A DNA stretch of 64,000 bases. Source: Patulibacter americanus DSM 16676. GTDB taxonomy: Bacteria; Actinomycetota; Thermoleophilia; Solirubrobacterales; Solirubrobacteraceae. The first letter of the stretch is position 1; each line of letters starts with the position of its first letter. Below the pieces are notes generated by a model, which was given only the letters and a program-made list of their open reading frames with translations, did not search any database and was not told where the DNA came from. Positions 1-7,837 of the stretch are shown in pieces. The stretch covers positions 400,975 through 464,974 of the forward strand of contig NZ_ATUD01000002.1 in NCBI RefSeq assembly GCF_000420025.1. The letters run 5' to 3'. A program made the translations under genes and the position numbers.

Positions 1-585
1 CTCCTGACCGTCCGCCACGCCGGCGGCACGGCGTTCTGCGCGCCGATCGGCCACACGCAGGAGGACGGCGACTACCGCGAGTCGTGGCAGCCCCAGCCGA
101 TGTCCGAGGCCGCGGCCGCGCGCGCCGAGGAGATCGCCCGCGCCGTCACGGACGGCCTCGGCGGCCACGGCCTGTTCGGCGTCGAGCTGTTCGTGCGCGG
201 CGACGAGGTCCTGTTCTCCGAGGTCTCGCCCCGCCCGCACGACACGGGCATGGTCACGATGGCCAGCCAGCGGCTGTCGGAGTTCGCGCTCCACGTCCGG
301 GCGATCCTGGGCCTGCCGGTGCCGACGGACGGCGCCGGCTACGTGCCGCTGCTCGGCCCGTCGGCGAGCGCGGTGGTGCTGGGCCACCGCGACCTCGACG
401 CGCCCGCCTTCGCCGGCGTGGGCGACGCCCTGGCGGTCGACCCGAGCGTGGAGCTGCGCCTGTTCGGCAAGCCCGAGTCGCGCCCCGGGCGGCGCCTCGG
501 CGTGGCGCTGGCGCGCGGGGCCGACGTGGCCGAGGCCCGCCGCCACGCGGTCGCGGCGGCGGAGGCCGTGCGGGTCGAGGGCTGA
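1..585 (+). CDS. purT: PurT, formate-dependent GAR transformylase (3' part)
   Basis: Only the last 194 codons are in the window; the gene starts upstream. The product makes formylglycinamide ribonucleotide from GAR, formate and ATP in purine biosynthesis, in the cytosol. It is recognised by the C-terminal ATP-grasp part: [20 protein letters not shown], then [29 protein letters not shown] split over residues encoded at about 172-258, and [14 protein letters not shown]. All match the PurT family closely. The reading frame is open from base 1 and stops with TGA at 583-585. The gene is convergent with the Fe-S protein gene at 607-957, with only 21 bp between them. Confidence 0.95.
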   Translation, partial: LLTVRHAGGTAFCAPIGHTQEDGDYRESWQPQPMSEAAAARAEEIARAVTDGLGGHGLFGVELFVRGDEVLFSEVSPRPHDTGMVTMASQRLSEFALHVRAILGLPVPTDGAGYVPLLGPSASAVVLGHRDLDAPAFAGVGDALAVDPSVELRLFGKPESRPGRRLGVALARGADVAEARRHAVAAAEAVRVEG

Positions 586-606
586 GGACCAGCGCCGGGC
601 GCCGCG

Positions 607-957
607 TCAGGCGGTCGCCGCGGGCGCCCGGATCCCGGGATCGCGCTCGAACTTCAGCGCCCGGGTGGGACACAGGGCGATCACGCGTTCGAGGTCGTCG
701 ATCGACGCGTTCTGCGGCCGGATCCACGGACGCCGCGCGGTGTCGAACACCGCGGGCAGGCCGCGGACGCACTCGCCGGCGTGGCGGCAGAGGGCGACCT
801 CGTAGGTCACCGCCGCGCCGTCGCGCGTGTACCGGCGCACCCCGGCGGGCGGGGCCGCGGGCGCGTCGACGGGCGTGGGCTCCGTGGCTCGGGCGACGTC
901 GGGCGACGGTGCCCGCTCGTCGGCCGGGGCGGTCGTCGGATCGACCGGGTCGCTCAC
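607..957 (-). CDS. YjdI-like (4Fe-4S) mono-cluster domain protein
   Basis: A 116-residue protein. Its C-terminal half carries CRHAGECVRGLPAVFD, then WIRPQNASIDDLERVIALCPTRAL, which is the YjdI-type single-cluster ferredoxin domain (cysteines in CRHAGEC and a later CPTRAL). The N-terminal 45 residues are Pro/Ala-rich and look disordered. The GTG start at 957 overlaps the stop of the upstream GNAT gene (GTGA), so the two are probably translationally coupled. In E. coli the equivalent genes yjdI and yjdJ are also adjacent, which supports the assignment. The physiological role of the family is not established. Confidence 0.8.
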   Translation of the reverse strand: MSDPVDPTTAPADERAPSPDVARATEPTPVDAPAAPPAGVRRYTRDGAAVTYEVALCRHAGECVRGLPAVFDTARRPWIRPQNASIDDLERVIALCPTRALKFERDPGIRAPAATA

Positions 958-1256
958 TCGAACGCCTTGCGGATCCGCTCGTCGAGGAACGGCACGTACT
1001 CCGGGTGGCGGTGCACGTACTTCGCGACGAACGGGCAGATCGGCACGATCAGCTGCTCGCGGTCGCGCGCGTCGTCCAGCGCGCCCTTCACCAGGACGGT
1101 GCCCAGGCCCCGGCCCTCGAACTTCGGGTCCACCTCGGTGTGGGTGAACACGATCCGGCTGCCCGCGACCTCCTGGTACGCGGCGAAGCCGGCGAGCTCG
1201 CCGTCCTCGATCACCTCGTACCGGTGCTGGGCGGGATCGTTGCGTACCTCGGTCAT
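954..1256 (-). CDS. YjdJ-like small GNAT-fold N-acetyltransferase
   Basis: A 100-residue protein of the minimal GNAT type (COG2388/YjdJ group). The acetyl-CoA loop is visible as HTEVDPKFEGRGLGTVLVKGAL at about residues 40-61, and the family ending IVPICPFVAKYVHRHPEY is present. The substrate is unknown. It is followed by the overlapping YjdI-like Fe-S gene, so the pair is probably one transcription unit. The FAD oxidoreductase gene ends 125 bp upstream on the same strand and may belong to the same unit. Confidence 0.85.
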   Translation of the reverse strand: MTEVRNDPAQHRYEVIEDGELAGFAAYQEVAGSRIVFTHTEVDPKFEGRGLGTVLVKGALDDARDREQLIVPICPFVAKYVHRHPEYVPFLDERIRKAFE

Positions 1257-1381
1257 GCGCTCCTCGCTCGCGGCGCGGGATGCGCCGTCTCCGGCCGAAT
1301 CGTGGCAGACGCCCCGGAGGGGTCCGTGGGGGCGGGGCGGGTCGATCCCCCGGCCGTCGGGAGGGGAATCGACGGACCGGG

Positions 1382-2581
1382 TCACGACCTCGCGGACGGG
1401 GCCGGCGCCGGGCGCGCGGCGACCCGGCGCCCCGGGGTCGCGGCGGACGGCGCAGCGCCCCACGCTGACGTCGAGAGCGTCCGCAGGTACGCACCCCACG
1501 CGCGCGTGCTGATCGAGAACGGCGAGGCCGCCCCGAGGGCCGCGTCCAGCGTGCGGCGGTGCGGGATCAAGCGCCCCACGAGCCGCTGCAGCCGCAGGAG
1601 CCACCGGTACGCGGGGTGCTTCTGGGCGGAGAGGGACGCGTAGCGGCCCAGCGCCTGCTCGCGGGTCTGCCGGCCCTCGACGACGTGGCGCAGCTCGCGA
1701 CCGAGCACGAGCCCGAAGTGGAACGCCGGCCGGATCCCCTCCGCCGTCAGCGGCAGGCAGTGGCCGGCGCTGTCGCCGACGAAGAAGACGCCGTCGCCCG
1801 TCGCCGGGCGCAAGCGGTGCGGGATCCAGTTGCCCTGGAACCCGTCCGTCGGGCGGCCGAGGTCGTCGGCCAGGCGGACCGTCGGCTCCTTCACGTGCTC
1901 GTGGGGGTCGAAGGACCCGACGCCGACCCGCACCTCGTCGCCGGCGGGGAACGACCAGGCGTACCCGTCGGGCACGTACCGCGGGTTCAGGTACAGCGCC
2001 AGCTCGCCCGACGTGCCCTCGGGGTGGACCTCGAGGCCCCGCGAGAGGTGGGCCTCGGGCGGCTGGATCGTCGCCTCGGACGCGGGCGCGAGCACCCGGC
2101 GCCAGCCGAGCGCGTCGACGACGAGGGGCGCGCGGATCGGCCCGCGGTCCGTCGTGACCTCGATCGGCTCTCCGGGCCGCGGCGCGGGGCCGCGGCTCTC
2201 GACCTTGGCCGTCTCGAACGTGAAGTCGCCCTGCGCGGCGAGCAGCTCGCACAGGTGGCGGTAGTCGAACGTGGCGAACGGCTCGGGGAGCGCCCACGAG
2301 AACGTCCGCGTGGCGGTGTGGGCGACGATCCGGCGGAACGTCTGGCGCACGGCGTCCGTCAGGTCCAGCAGCTCGAGCCAGGGCAGCGGCACCGCGCACG
2401 CCGACGTCTGCCGCTCGCCGATCTCGTAGCGGTCGACGACCACGACGCGCGGCCGCGACGGCGACCCGGCGAGCCCCCGCGCCACCGTCAGCCCGGCGAA
2501 GCTCGCGCCGCAGATCAACACGTCGCAGTCGAGGTCCAGCGGCGTCCGCTCGTCGCCGCGCTTCGTCGCTCGGGTCGGCAT
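1382..2581 (-). CDS. FAD-dependent oxidoreductase, geranylgeranyl-reductase-like
   Basis: A 399-residue flavoprotein. The N-terminal Rossmann motif CGASFAGL lies at residues 24-31, and a second FAD-binding element GDGVFFVGDSAGHCLPL lies near residue 266, followed by EGIRPAFHFG. This arrangement is typical of the geranylgeranyl reductase/UbiH-like FAD_binding_3 group. The substrate cannot be read from sequence; prenyl reduction or an aromatic hydroxylation are both possible. The start is supported by TACGAT (minus strand, 2591-2596) 9 nt before the ATG, a leaderless-type arrangement. It is divergent from rpsA. The last 30 residues are low-complexity Ala/Pro/Arg. Confidence 0.75.
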   Translation of the reverse strand: MPTRATKRGDERTPLDLDCDVLICGASFAGLTVARGLAGSPSRPRVVVVDRYEIGERQTSACAVPLPWLELLDLTDAVRQTFRRIVAHTATRTFSWALPEPFATFDYRHLCELLAAQGDFTFETAKVESRGPAPRPGEPIEVTTDRGPIRAPLVVDALGWRRVLAPASEATIQPPEAHLSRGLEVHPEGTSGELALYLNPRYVPDGYAWSFPAGDEVRVGVGSFDPHEHVKEPTVRLADDLGRPTDGFQGNWIPHRLRPATGDGVFFVGDSAGHCLPLTAEGIRPAFHFGLVLGRELRHVVEGRQTREQALGRYASLSAQKHPAYRWLLRLQRLVGRLIPHRRTLDAALGAASPFSISTRAWGAYLRTLSTSAWGAAPSAATPGRRVAARPAPAPSARS

Positions 2582-2721
2582 CGGCCGCGGATCGTAGCGG
2601 CGGGGGTGGAGGCGGCGGGGACGGGGCGCGGCGTACCATCACGTGTCCCGGTGGACGCCCCCGGGTGCTCGCCCGACCCGCGGCCCCTGCACCCCACCCG
2701 CCGCGCTATTCTCCCCGGTTC

Positions 2722-4206
2722 ATGTCCACCACCGAGATCCCCGCGGCGAACGTGGTTGAAGGCTCTGACGGCCTCCTCCTCGAAGTCGACGGGAAAATTG
2801 TCCCCAACTACGACGCCACCTTCCCCGGCTTTGCCGAAGGTGACGTAATCACCGGACGTGTTGTCCGCATCGACCCGGACGAGGTCTGGGTCGACGTCGG
2901 CTACAAGTCCGAAGGCGTGATCCCGCAGCAGGAGCTGTCGATCCGCAGGAACGCCGACCCGTACGACGAGGTCGAGCTGGGCGAGGAAGTCGAAGTCCTC
3001 GTCATGATCAAGGAGGACGACGAGGGTCGCCTCAAGGTCAGCCGCAAGCAGGCCCGCTACGAGCGCGCGTGGAAGCGCATCGAGGCGGCGCAGGAGACGG
3101 GCGAGCCCGTCGAGGGCACGGTCATCGAGGTCGTCAAGGGCGGCCTCATCATCGACCTGGGCGTCCGTGGCTTCCTGCCGGCCTCCCTGGTCGACATCCG
3201 CCGCGTCCCGAACCTCGACGAGTACCTGCACACGATCATCGAGTGCAAGGTCATCGAGCTCAACCGCCAGCGCAACAACGTGGTGCTGTCGCGCCGCGCC
3301 GTGCTGGAAGAGGAGCGCAAGGAGCAGCGCCAGGCCATCCTGGACGTCCTGCAGCCCGGCGTCGTGGTCGAGGGTCAGATCTCGAACATCGTCGACTTCG
3401 GCGCGTTCGTCGACCTCAACGGCATCGACGGCCTCATCCACATCAGCGAGCTGTCGTGGACGCACGTCAACCACCCGAGCGAGGTCGTCTCGATCGGTGA
3501 CGTCGTGCAGGTCAAGGTGCTCGACATCGACCGCGACCGCCAGCGCATCTCCCTGGGTCTCAAGCAGACGCAGGAGGACCCGTGGCAGCGGGTCGTCGAC
3601 ACGTACAACGTGGGCGACGAGCTCGAGGGCACGGTCACCAAGGTCGTCACCTTCGGTGCCTTCGTGGAGATCATGGAGGGCGTCGAGGGCCTGGTCCACA
3701 TCTCGGAGCTGGCCTCGCACCACGTCGAGTCCCCGCGCGAGGTCGTGCACCCGGGCGACGACGTCAAGGTCAAGATCCTCGAGATCGACGACGATCGCCG
3801 CCGCCTCTCGCTGTCGGTGAAGCGCGTCGAGGGTCAGGTCCTGCCGCGTCGCGAGGCGTCTGCGGACTCCGGCGACGAGCTCGCGCACACCTCCGGTGGC
3901 GACGAGACGGCCTACACCTCGGCCGACGAGGGCTTCAGCCAGGCCCCGGCGCCGCTCGAGGACGAGGTCGACGAGACCGCGTCCCCGGACGACTCCGCCG
4001 TCCCGGACGAGTCGGCTGACGCCCCGGCCGCCGAGGGCGACGAGGCCCCGGCTGCCGAGGCCGATGACGCCCCGGCTGCCGAGGCTGATGACGCCCCGGC
4101 TGCCGAGGCTGATGACGCCCCGGCCGCCGAGGCCGACGAGGCCCCCGCAGCCGAGGCCGACGACGCCCCGGCCGCCACGGACGAGGACGGTCAGGCCGAC
4201 GCCTGA
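2722..4206 (+). CDS. rpsA: 30S ribosomal protein S1
   Basis: A 494-residue S1 protein that binds mRNA on the small ribosomal subunit. Four S1/OB-fold repeats are visible at about residues 40-110, 126-192, 212-281 and 297-367; repeats 3 and 4 have the classic VDFGAFVDL...GLIHISELS and VTFGAFVEI...GLVHISELA motifs. This four-domain form is usual in actinobacteria, against six in E. coli. The C-terminal tail is acidic and Ala-rich, with a 24-bp coding repeat (434-486). The ATG at 2722 is chosen because TATTCT at 2707-2712 stands 9 nt upstream and homologues start near MSTTE; a longer in-frame start at 2665 is unlikely. A strong hairpin follows the gene. Confidence 0.95.
   Translation: MSTTEIPAANVVEGSDGLLLEVDGKIVPNYDATFPGFAEGDVITGRVVRIDPDEVWVDVGYKSEGVIPQQELSIRRNADPYDEVELGEEVEVLVMIKEDDEGRLKVSRKQARYERAWKRIEAAQETGEPVEGTVIEVVKGGLIIDLGVRGFLPASLVDIRRVPNLDEYLHTIIECKVIELNRQRNNVVLSRRAVLEEERKEQRQAILDVLQPGVVVEGQISNIVDFGAFVDLNGIDGLIHISELSWTHVNHPSEVVSIGDVVQVKVLDIDRDRQRISLGLKQTQEDPWQRVVDTYNVGDELEGTVTKVVTFGAFVEIMEGVEGLVHISELASHHVESPREVVHPGDDVKVKILEIDDDRRRLSLSVKRVEGQVLPRREASADSGDELAHTSGGDETAYTSADEGFSQAPAPLEDEVDETASPDDSAVPDESADAPAAEGDEAPAAEADDAPAAEADDAPAAEADDAPAAEADEAPAAEADDAPAATDEDGQADA
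4021..4176 (+). repeat. In-frame 24-bp coding repeat in the rpsA tail
   Basis: Six full copies and one partial copy of a 24-bp unit encode the octapeptide APAAEADD, or APAAEADE/APAAEGDE variants. Copies 3 and 4 are identical at DNA level (GCT for Ala in both), which suggests recent slippage or unequal exchange. The unit length is a multiple of three, so copy-number change would keep the frame. Confidence 0.9.
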
Positions 4207-4247
4207 TCCGTCTCCGGGCGCCCTGCGCGCCCGGTCCGAGCACCGTT

Positions 4248-4275
4248 CCACGGCCCGCCATTCGGCGGGCCGTGG
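4248..4275 (+). terminator. Hairpin after rpsA
   Basis: A perfect 12-bp stem (CCACGGCCCGCC with GGCGGGCCGTGG) closes a 4-nt loop, 41 bp after the rpsA stop. There is only a weak T-rich tail (TCGTT), as is common for high-GC terminators. Confidence 0.7.
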
Positions 4276-4431
4276 TCGTTCCGGGGCGGATCACGCGTCG
4301 GATCGCGACGCGAAGGAGCCTGCCGCGCGGCGGGCGTCCGAATCCGCCCGCGCGTGATGCACCACCCGCGCGCTCTGCTGCGAACCGGGCGCCGGGTCGA
4401 CCGTCGGCGGGGTCGGGTACCGTCTGGGTCG

Positions 4432-5031
4432 ATGCCTGTTCCGTTCGTAGGGCTGACCGGTGGCCTGGCCGCCGGCAAGTCGACCGCCCTCGCCGCCCTG
4501 TCGCGGCTCGGTGCTCGCACGCTCTCCACGGACGCCGTCGTCCACGAGCTGTACACGGGGGACGAGCTGCGGGACCTCGTCGTGGCCCGGTGGGGCGCGG
4601 AGGTCGCTCCGGGGGGTGTGGTCGACCGCGCGGTCGTGGCGAAGCACGCCTTCGCCGACCCCGAGGAGCGCAAGTGGCTCGAGGGCACCGTCTGGCCTCG
4701 CGTGGGCGCCGCGGTGATCGCCTTCCGCCAGGCGGCCGACGCGGCCGACCCGATCCCGCCGGCGGCGGTCGTCGAGACCCCGCTGCTGTTCGAGGCGGGT
4801 CTCGAGGCGGGCTACGACGCGACGATCGCCGTCGTGGCGCCCGAGACGCTGCGGCAGGGCCGGGCCGAGGAGCGCGGCCACCACGGCGTCGACGCGCGCA
4901 ACTCGCGGCACCTCTCCCAGGAGGAGAAGTCCGCGCGGGCCACCTACACCGTCGTCAACGACGGCACGATCGACCAGCTCGAGGAGCGGCTCGCCGGCGT
5001 CCTCGACGACCTCGCCCGCCGCCCCTCGTGA
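4432..5031 (+). CDS. coaE: Dephospho-CoA kinase
   Basis: A 199-residue kinase that phosphorylates dephospho-CoA at the 3' hydroxyl in the last step of CoA synthesis. The P-loop GLTGGLAAGKST is at residues 7-18, STDAVVHELY follows, and the lid/core motifs VVETPLLFEAGLE and RNSRHLSQEEKSARATYTVVNDG are family hallmarks. The length matches the family. TACCGT at 4418-4423 lies 8 nt before the ATG, so the mRNA may be leaderless. The stop overlaps the GTG of the next gene (GTGA), implying coupled translation with the lytic transglycosylase. Confidence 0.93.
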   Translation: MPVPFVGLTGGLAAGKSTALAALSRLGARTLSTDAVVHELYTGDELRDLVVARWGAEVAPGGVVDRAVVAKHAFADPEERKWLEGTVWPRVGAAVIAFRQAADAADPIPPAAVVETPLLFEAGLEAGYDATIAVVAPETLRQGRAEERGHHGVDARNSRHLSQEEKSARATYTVVNDGTIDQLEERLAGVLDDLARRPS

Positions 5032-5750
5032 GCTCCGGTCCCTCTCGTCCGCCGCGGCCGGCGTCGGCCCGCGGCGGCGGCCGTGCGCCCTCGGGGCCCC
5101 GCCGGCCCGCCAGCGGCTCCCGGGGCGGCGGCGCCCGGCGGCCCGCTCGGGGCCCCGACCGGTCGACCGGCCTGCGTCGACTGGCGGTGCTCGTCCTCGT
5201 CGTCGTAGGGATCGGGGCGTTGGCCTACGCCGTGGGTCGGCCCCACGTGGAACACGCGGTCGACGAGATCGCGCTGCCCCTGCGGCACGAGGACATCATC
5301 CGGCAGCAGGCCCGGGAGAAGGGGCTCGACCCGGCGCTCGTGGCGGGCGTCATCTACGCCGAGTCGCGGTTCCGCGACAACCAGGAGTCCTCCGCCGGGG
5401 CGATGGGGCTCATGCAGGTCACGCCCGACACCGCGCGCGACATCGCCCGCGAGTCCGGCGCGAACGCGTTCCAGATCGGCGATCTGCACACCGCCGACGT
5501 GAACATCCGCTACGGCACGTGGCGGCTGCGCGACATGCTGCAGCGCTTCGACGGCAACGTCTTCCTCGCCGTGGCCGGCTACAACGCCGGGCCCGAGAAC
5601 GCCAAGCGGTGGCGCGCCTCGGCCGCGGCCGAGGGCAAGCGGGTCACGCTCTCCACGATCACCTTCCCGGAGACCCGGCACTACGTCGAGAAGGTCCTTG
5701 CGGCCCGCGAGGACTACCGCCGCGCCTACCCGCGGGAGCTCGGGCTGTGA
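5028..5750 (+). CDS. Membrane-anchored lytic transglycosylase (SLT domain)
   Basis: A 240-residue protein. A 50-residue Pro/Arg/Gly-rich cytoplasmic leader is followed by one membrane segment at residues 51-70 (LAVLVLVVVGIGALAYAVG) and an extracytoplasmic SLT domain. The catalytic Glu is E112 in IYAESRF, and GAMGLMQVTP and LAVAGYNAGPENAKRW are the usual goose-lysozyme-like motifs. It should cleave peptidoglycan glycan strands to 1,6-anhydro products at the cell surface. The GTG start overlaps the coaE stop. Confidence 0.88.
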   Translation: MSSGPSRPPRPASARGGGRAPSGPRRPASGSRGGGARRPARGPDRSTGLRRLAVLVLVVVGIGALAYAVGRPHVEHAVDEIALPLRHEDIIRQQAREKGLDPALVAGVIYAESRFRDNQESSAGAMGLMQVTPDTARDIARESGANAFQIGDLHTADVNIRYGTWRLRDMLQRFDGNVFLAVAGYNAGPENAKRWRASAAAEGKRVTLSTITFPETRHYVEKVLAAREDYRRAYPRELGL

Positions 5751-5775
5751 GCCTCCCGACGCGGGAGCGCGGCCG

Positions 5776-6426
5776 GTGAGCCGCGGCCCGGGACAGCGGC
5801 CCGCGGGGGACGCGACGCGGGGCGACGCTGCGGTCCGGCCGGCCTTCGGCGGCGCGCGGGTCGAGCGGATCGCGCCCGTCGACGCGGCGCTGCGGGCCCG
5901 TCTGCTCCGGATCTGGACCGACGTGAGCAACACCGGTGGCTGGGTGGGCTTCGTGCCGCCCGTCGCTCAGGAGGACGTCGCGCCGGCGCTCGACGCGGCG
6001 CTCCGCCGGGTCCACGAGGGGCGCGACTGGCTCGTGGTGGTCCGCGCCGCGGCGGCGCCCGGCGGCGGACCGCCCCCGGCGTGGCCTGACGACGTCGCCG
6101 GCTTCGCGTTCGTCGCGACGAACGACCGTCTGCTCTCGGAGCACTGGCGGTGGGTGCTGCGGGTGCAGGTCCACCCCGACCACCAGGGCGCGCGGCTCGG
6201 CGCCGTCCTCCTGGACGGGATCGGCGACATGGCCGAGGATGCCGGCCTCGAGATGCTGCACCTGACGGTCCGCGGGGGAGAGGGGCTCGAGTCCTTCTAC
6301 GGCCGCGCGGGCTACCACGAGGTCGCGCGGATCCCCGGGGCGATCCGGGTGGCGCCGGGCGACGACCGCGACCAGGTCGTGCTCGTCTGCCGGCTCTCCG
6401 AGCGCGGGTCCCCCCGCCCGTCCTAG
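5776..6426 (+). CDS. GNAT family N-acetyltransferase
   Basis: A 216-residue acetyltransferase. The CoA-binding motif appears as LRVQVHPDHQGARLGAVLLD at about residues 130-149, followed by LHLTVRGGEGLESFYGRAGYHEVARIP, the usual strand beta5 to strand beta6 region. The substrate is unknown. The GTG at 5776 is chosen: it follows the transglycosylase stop by 25 bp and lies just upstream of the first conserved segment. It is convergent with the methyltransferase gene at 6455. Confidence 0.8.
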   Translation: MSRGPGQRPAGDATRGDAAVRPAFGGARVERIAPVDAALRARLLRIWTDVSNTGGWVGFVPPVAQEDVAPALDAALRRVHEGRDWLVVVRAAAAPGGGPPPAWPDDVAGFAFVATNDRLLSEHWRWVLRVQVHPDHQGARLGAVLLDGIGDMAEDAGLEMLHLTVRGGEGLESFYGRAGYHEVARIPGAIRVAPGDDRDQVVLVCRLSERGSPRPS

Positions 6427-6454
6427 CCGGGCGCCGGGCCCGGTCCGGTGTCGC

Positions 6455-7204
6455 TCAGGCGGCGTCGGGTGGGCGCTGTGCCGTCACCAGGCGGTGCGGC
6501 GGCATCACGGACCACCAGCGGCCCGAGCGCTCCACGACGGTGAACCCGGCCTCGGCCAGGCTGCGTGCGAGGGCGGCGGTGCCGAAGGGCTCGAGCAGCG
6601 CGACGCGGCCGCCGGGGCGGACGACGCGCGCGAGCTCGGCGACGGCCTCCGCCCGCGCGGCGCCCGAGGGCAGCAGCGACAGGGTGTCGCGCGACACCGC
6701 GAGGTCGACGGCGTCGTCGCCGAGGGGCAGCTCGCGGACGGACCCGGTGAGGACGGTCACGCCCTTCACGCCGGCGAGGGTGAGGGTGCGCTTGGCGATC
6801 GCGCGGCCCGTCGGCAGGAGTTGGTGCTCGACCCACGCGTCGACCCCCGTCACGTGCCCGCGGGGCAGGCGCACGGCGAGTCCGGCGCAGAGCAGGCCGT
6901 TGCCGCAGCCCAGGTCGAGCGCCTGCTCGTCGCCCCGCAGGTCGAGGCCGTCCAGCAGGCGATCGGCGGCCTGCACCTTCTTCGACGCCGAGGTGCGGAA
7001 GAGCCCGGCCGCGACGATGAACGTCACCAGGCACGAGAGCAGCAGGACGAGCACCAGGAGGCCGCGGGGGCCGTAGAGGGCGCCGGGGAGGATCGCGACG
7101 ATCAGGGTGGCGACGCCGAGCGCCATGCCGAGCCCGGCCGCGCCGCGGGCCTGCCGCGGCCGGTCCAGGCCGTAGGGGAAGTTCGGATCGATCTCGACGG
7201 CCAT
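6455..7204 (-). CDS. Membrane-anchored SAM-dependent methyltransferase
   Basis: A 249-residue protein. Two hydrophobic segments (about residues 24-43 and 47-68) precede a class I methyltransferase domain with motif I LDLGCGNGLLCAGLA near residue 97, motif II VTGVDAW, the post-motif DAVDLAVSRDTLSLL and VVRPGGRVALLEP. The N-terminal hairpin suggests tethering to the membrane and perhaps a lipid or quinone substrate, but that is inference. The start ATG at 7204 gives the conserved MAVEIDPNFPYGLDRP opening. Confidence 0.8.
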   Translation of the reverse strand: MAVEIDPNFPYGLDRPRQARGAAGLGMALGVATLIVAILPGALYGPRGLLVLVLLLSCLVTFIVAAGLFRTSASKKVQAADRLLDGLDLRGDEQALDLGCGNGLLCAGLAVRLPRGHVTGVDAWVEHQLLPTGRAIAKRTLTLAGVKGVTVLTGSVRELPLGDDAVDLAVSRDTLSLLPSGAARAEAVAELARVVRPGGRVALLEPFGTAALARSLAEAGFTVVERSGRWWSVMPPHRLVTAQRPPDAA

Positions 7205-7257
7205 CGCGGGCGACCAAGGGTACGGCGGCGGGGCCCGGGACGCCCGCGCGCCCGTGC

Positions 7258-7740
7258 TCAGCCGGCGCGGCCCTCGAGCTCTGCGATCCGACGCTGCAGG
7301 GCGTCGACCCGCTCCATGAGCTCGACCTCGGACGGCTCGTGCACGAGCTCGAGCTTGATGCCGTCGGGGTCGTGGAAGAAGCAGGCGTAGTAGCCGGGGC
7401 CGTAGGGCCATTCCTGGGGCATGTTCTCGACCGTCGCGTCGCTCTCGAGCAGCCAGGCGGCGACCTCGTCGACGACGGCACGGCTCGGGGCGCGGAACGC
7501 GAGGTGGTGCAGGCCCACGGCGTAGCGGTCGTAGGGCACCGGGTGGGCGTCGGACTGCGCCTGGCGCAGGCTCACGGACCCCGTCCGGCGCTCCGTCCCG
7601 AGGTACACGACCCGCTCGCCGCGCTCCCCGACGATCTCGCTCTGCCGGGTGTAGCCCAGCGGGCGCAGGAGGGCCCGGTAGAAGCCCAGGGAGCGCTCGA
7701 GGTCGGTGACGACGAGGTCCAGGTGGTCGATCGTGGCCAT
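7258..7740 (-). CDS. VOC superfamily (glyoxalase-like) protein
   Basis: A 160-residue protein with one vicinal-oxygen-chelate fold: [20 protein letters not shown] at the N-terminus, and [16 protein letters not shown] and [20 protein letters not shown] later. The metal ligands are probably His6, His78 and the Glu of LELVHE. The function could be glyoxalase, dioxygenase or an antibiotic-binding role. A C-terminal amphipathic helix ([20 protein letters not shown]) may form a coiled coil. TACGCT (minus strand, 7747-7752) sits 6 nt before the ATG. It is divergent from uvrB. Confidence 0.8.
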   Translation of the reverse strand: MATIDHLDLVVTDLERSLGFYRALLRPLGYTRQSEIVGERGERVVYLGTERRTGSVSLRQAQSDAHPVPYDRYAVGLHHLAFRAPSRAVVDEVAAWLLESDATVENMPQEWPYGPGYYACFFHDPDGIKLELVHEPSEVELMERVDALQRRIAELEGRAG

Positions 7741-7787
7741 GGCCCGAGCGTATCCCGAACACCCCGCGGACACGGGTCGTCCGCGTT

Positions 7788-7801
7788 CGAACGCGTGTTC
7801 G
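7788..7801. promoter_or_regulatory. LexA (SOS) box upstream of uvrB
   Basis: CGAACGCGTGTTCG matches the Gram-positive/actinobacterial SOS consensus CGAACRNRYGTTCG at every position. It lies 36 bp before the uvrB ATG and just upstream of a putative -10 (TACGCT, 7824-7829), so bound LexA would cover the -35 region. Regulation of uvrB by LexA is known in other actinobacteria. Confidence 0.88.
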
Positions 7802-7837
7802 TCGGGCGGGGTTCGGGTCGCGGTACGCTGGACGACG

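Noticed and set aside
5747..5779. GTG directly after the transglycosylase as start of a short peptide
   Set aside because: The frame stops after ten codons with no conserved content; the real GNAT start is GTG 5776.
7706..7837. An N-terminal extension of UvrB
   Set aside because: It would translate the LexA box and the promoter; family members start at the [10 protein letters not shown] position.
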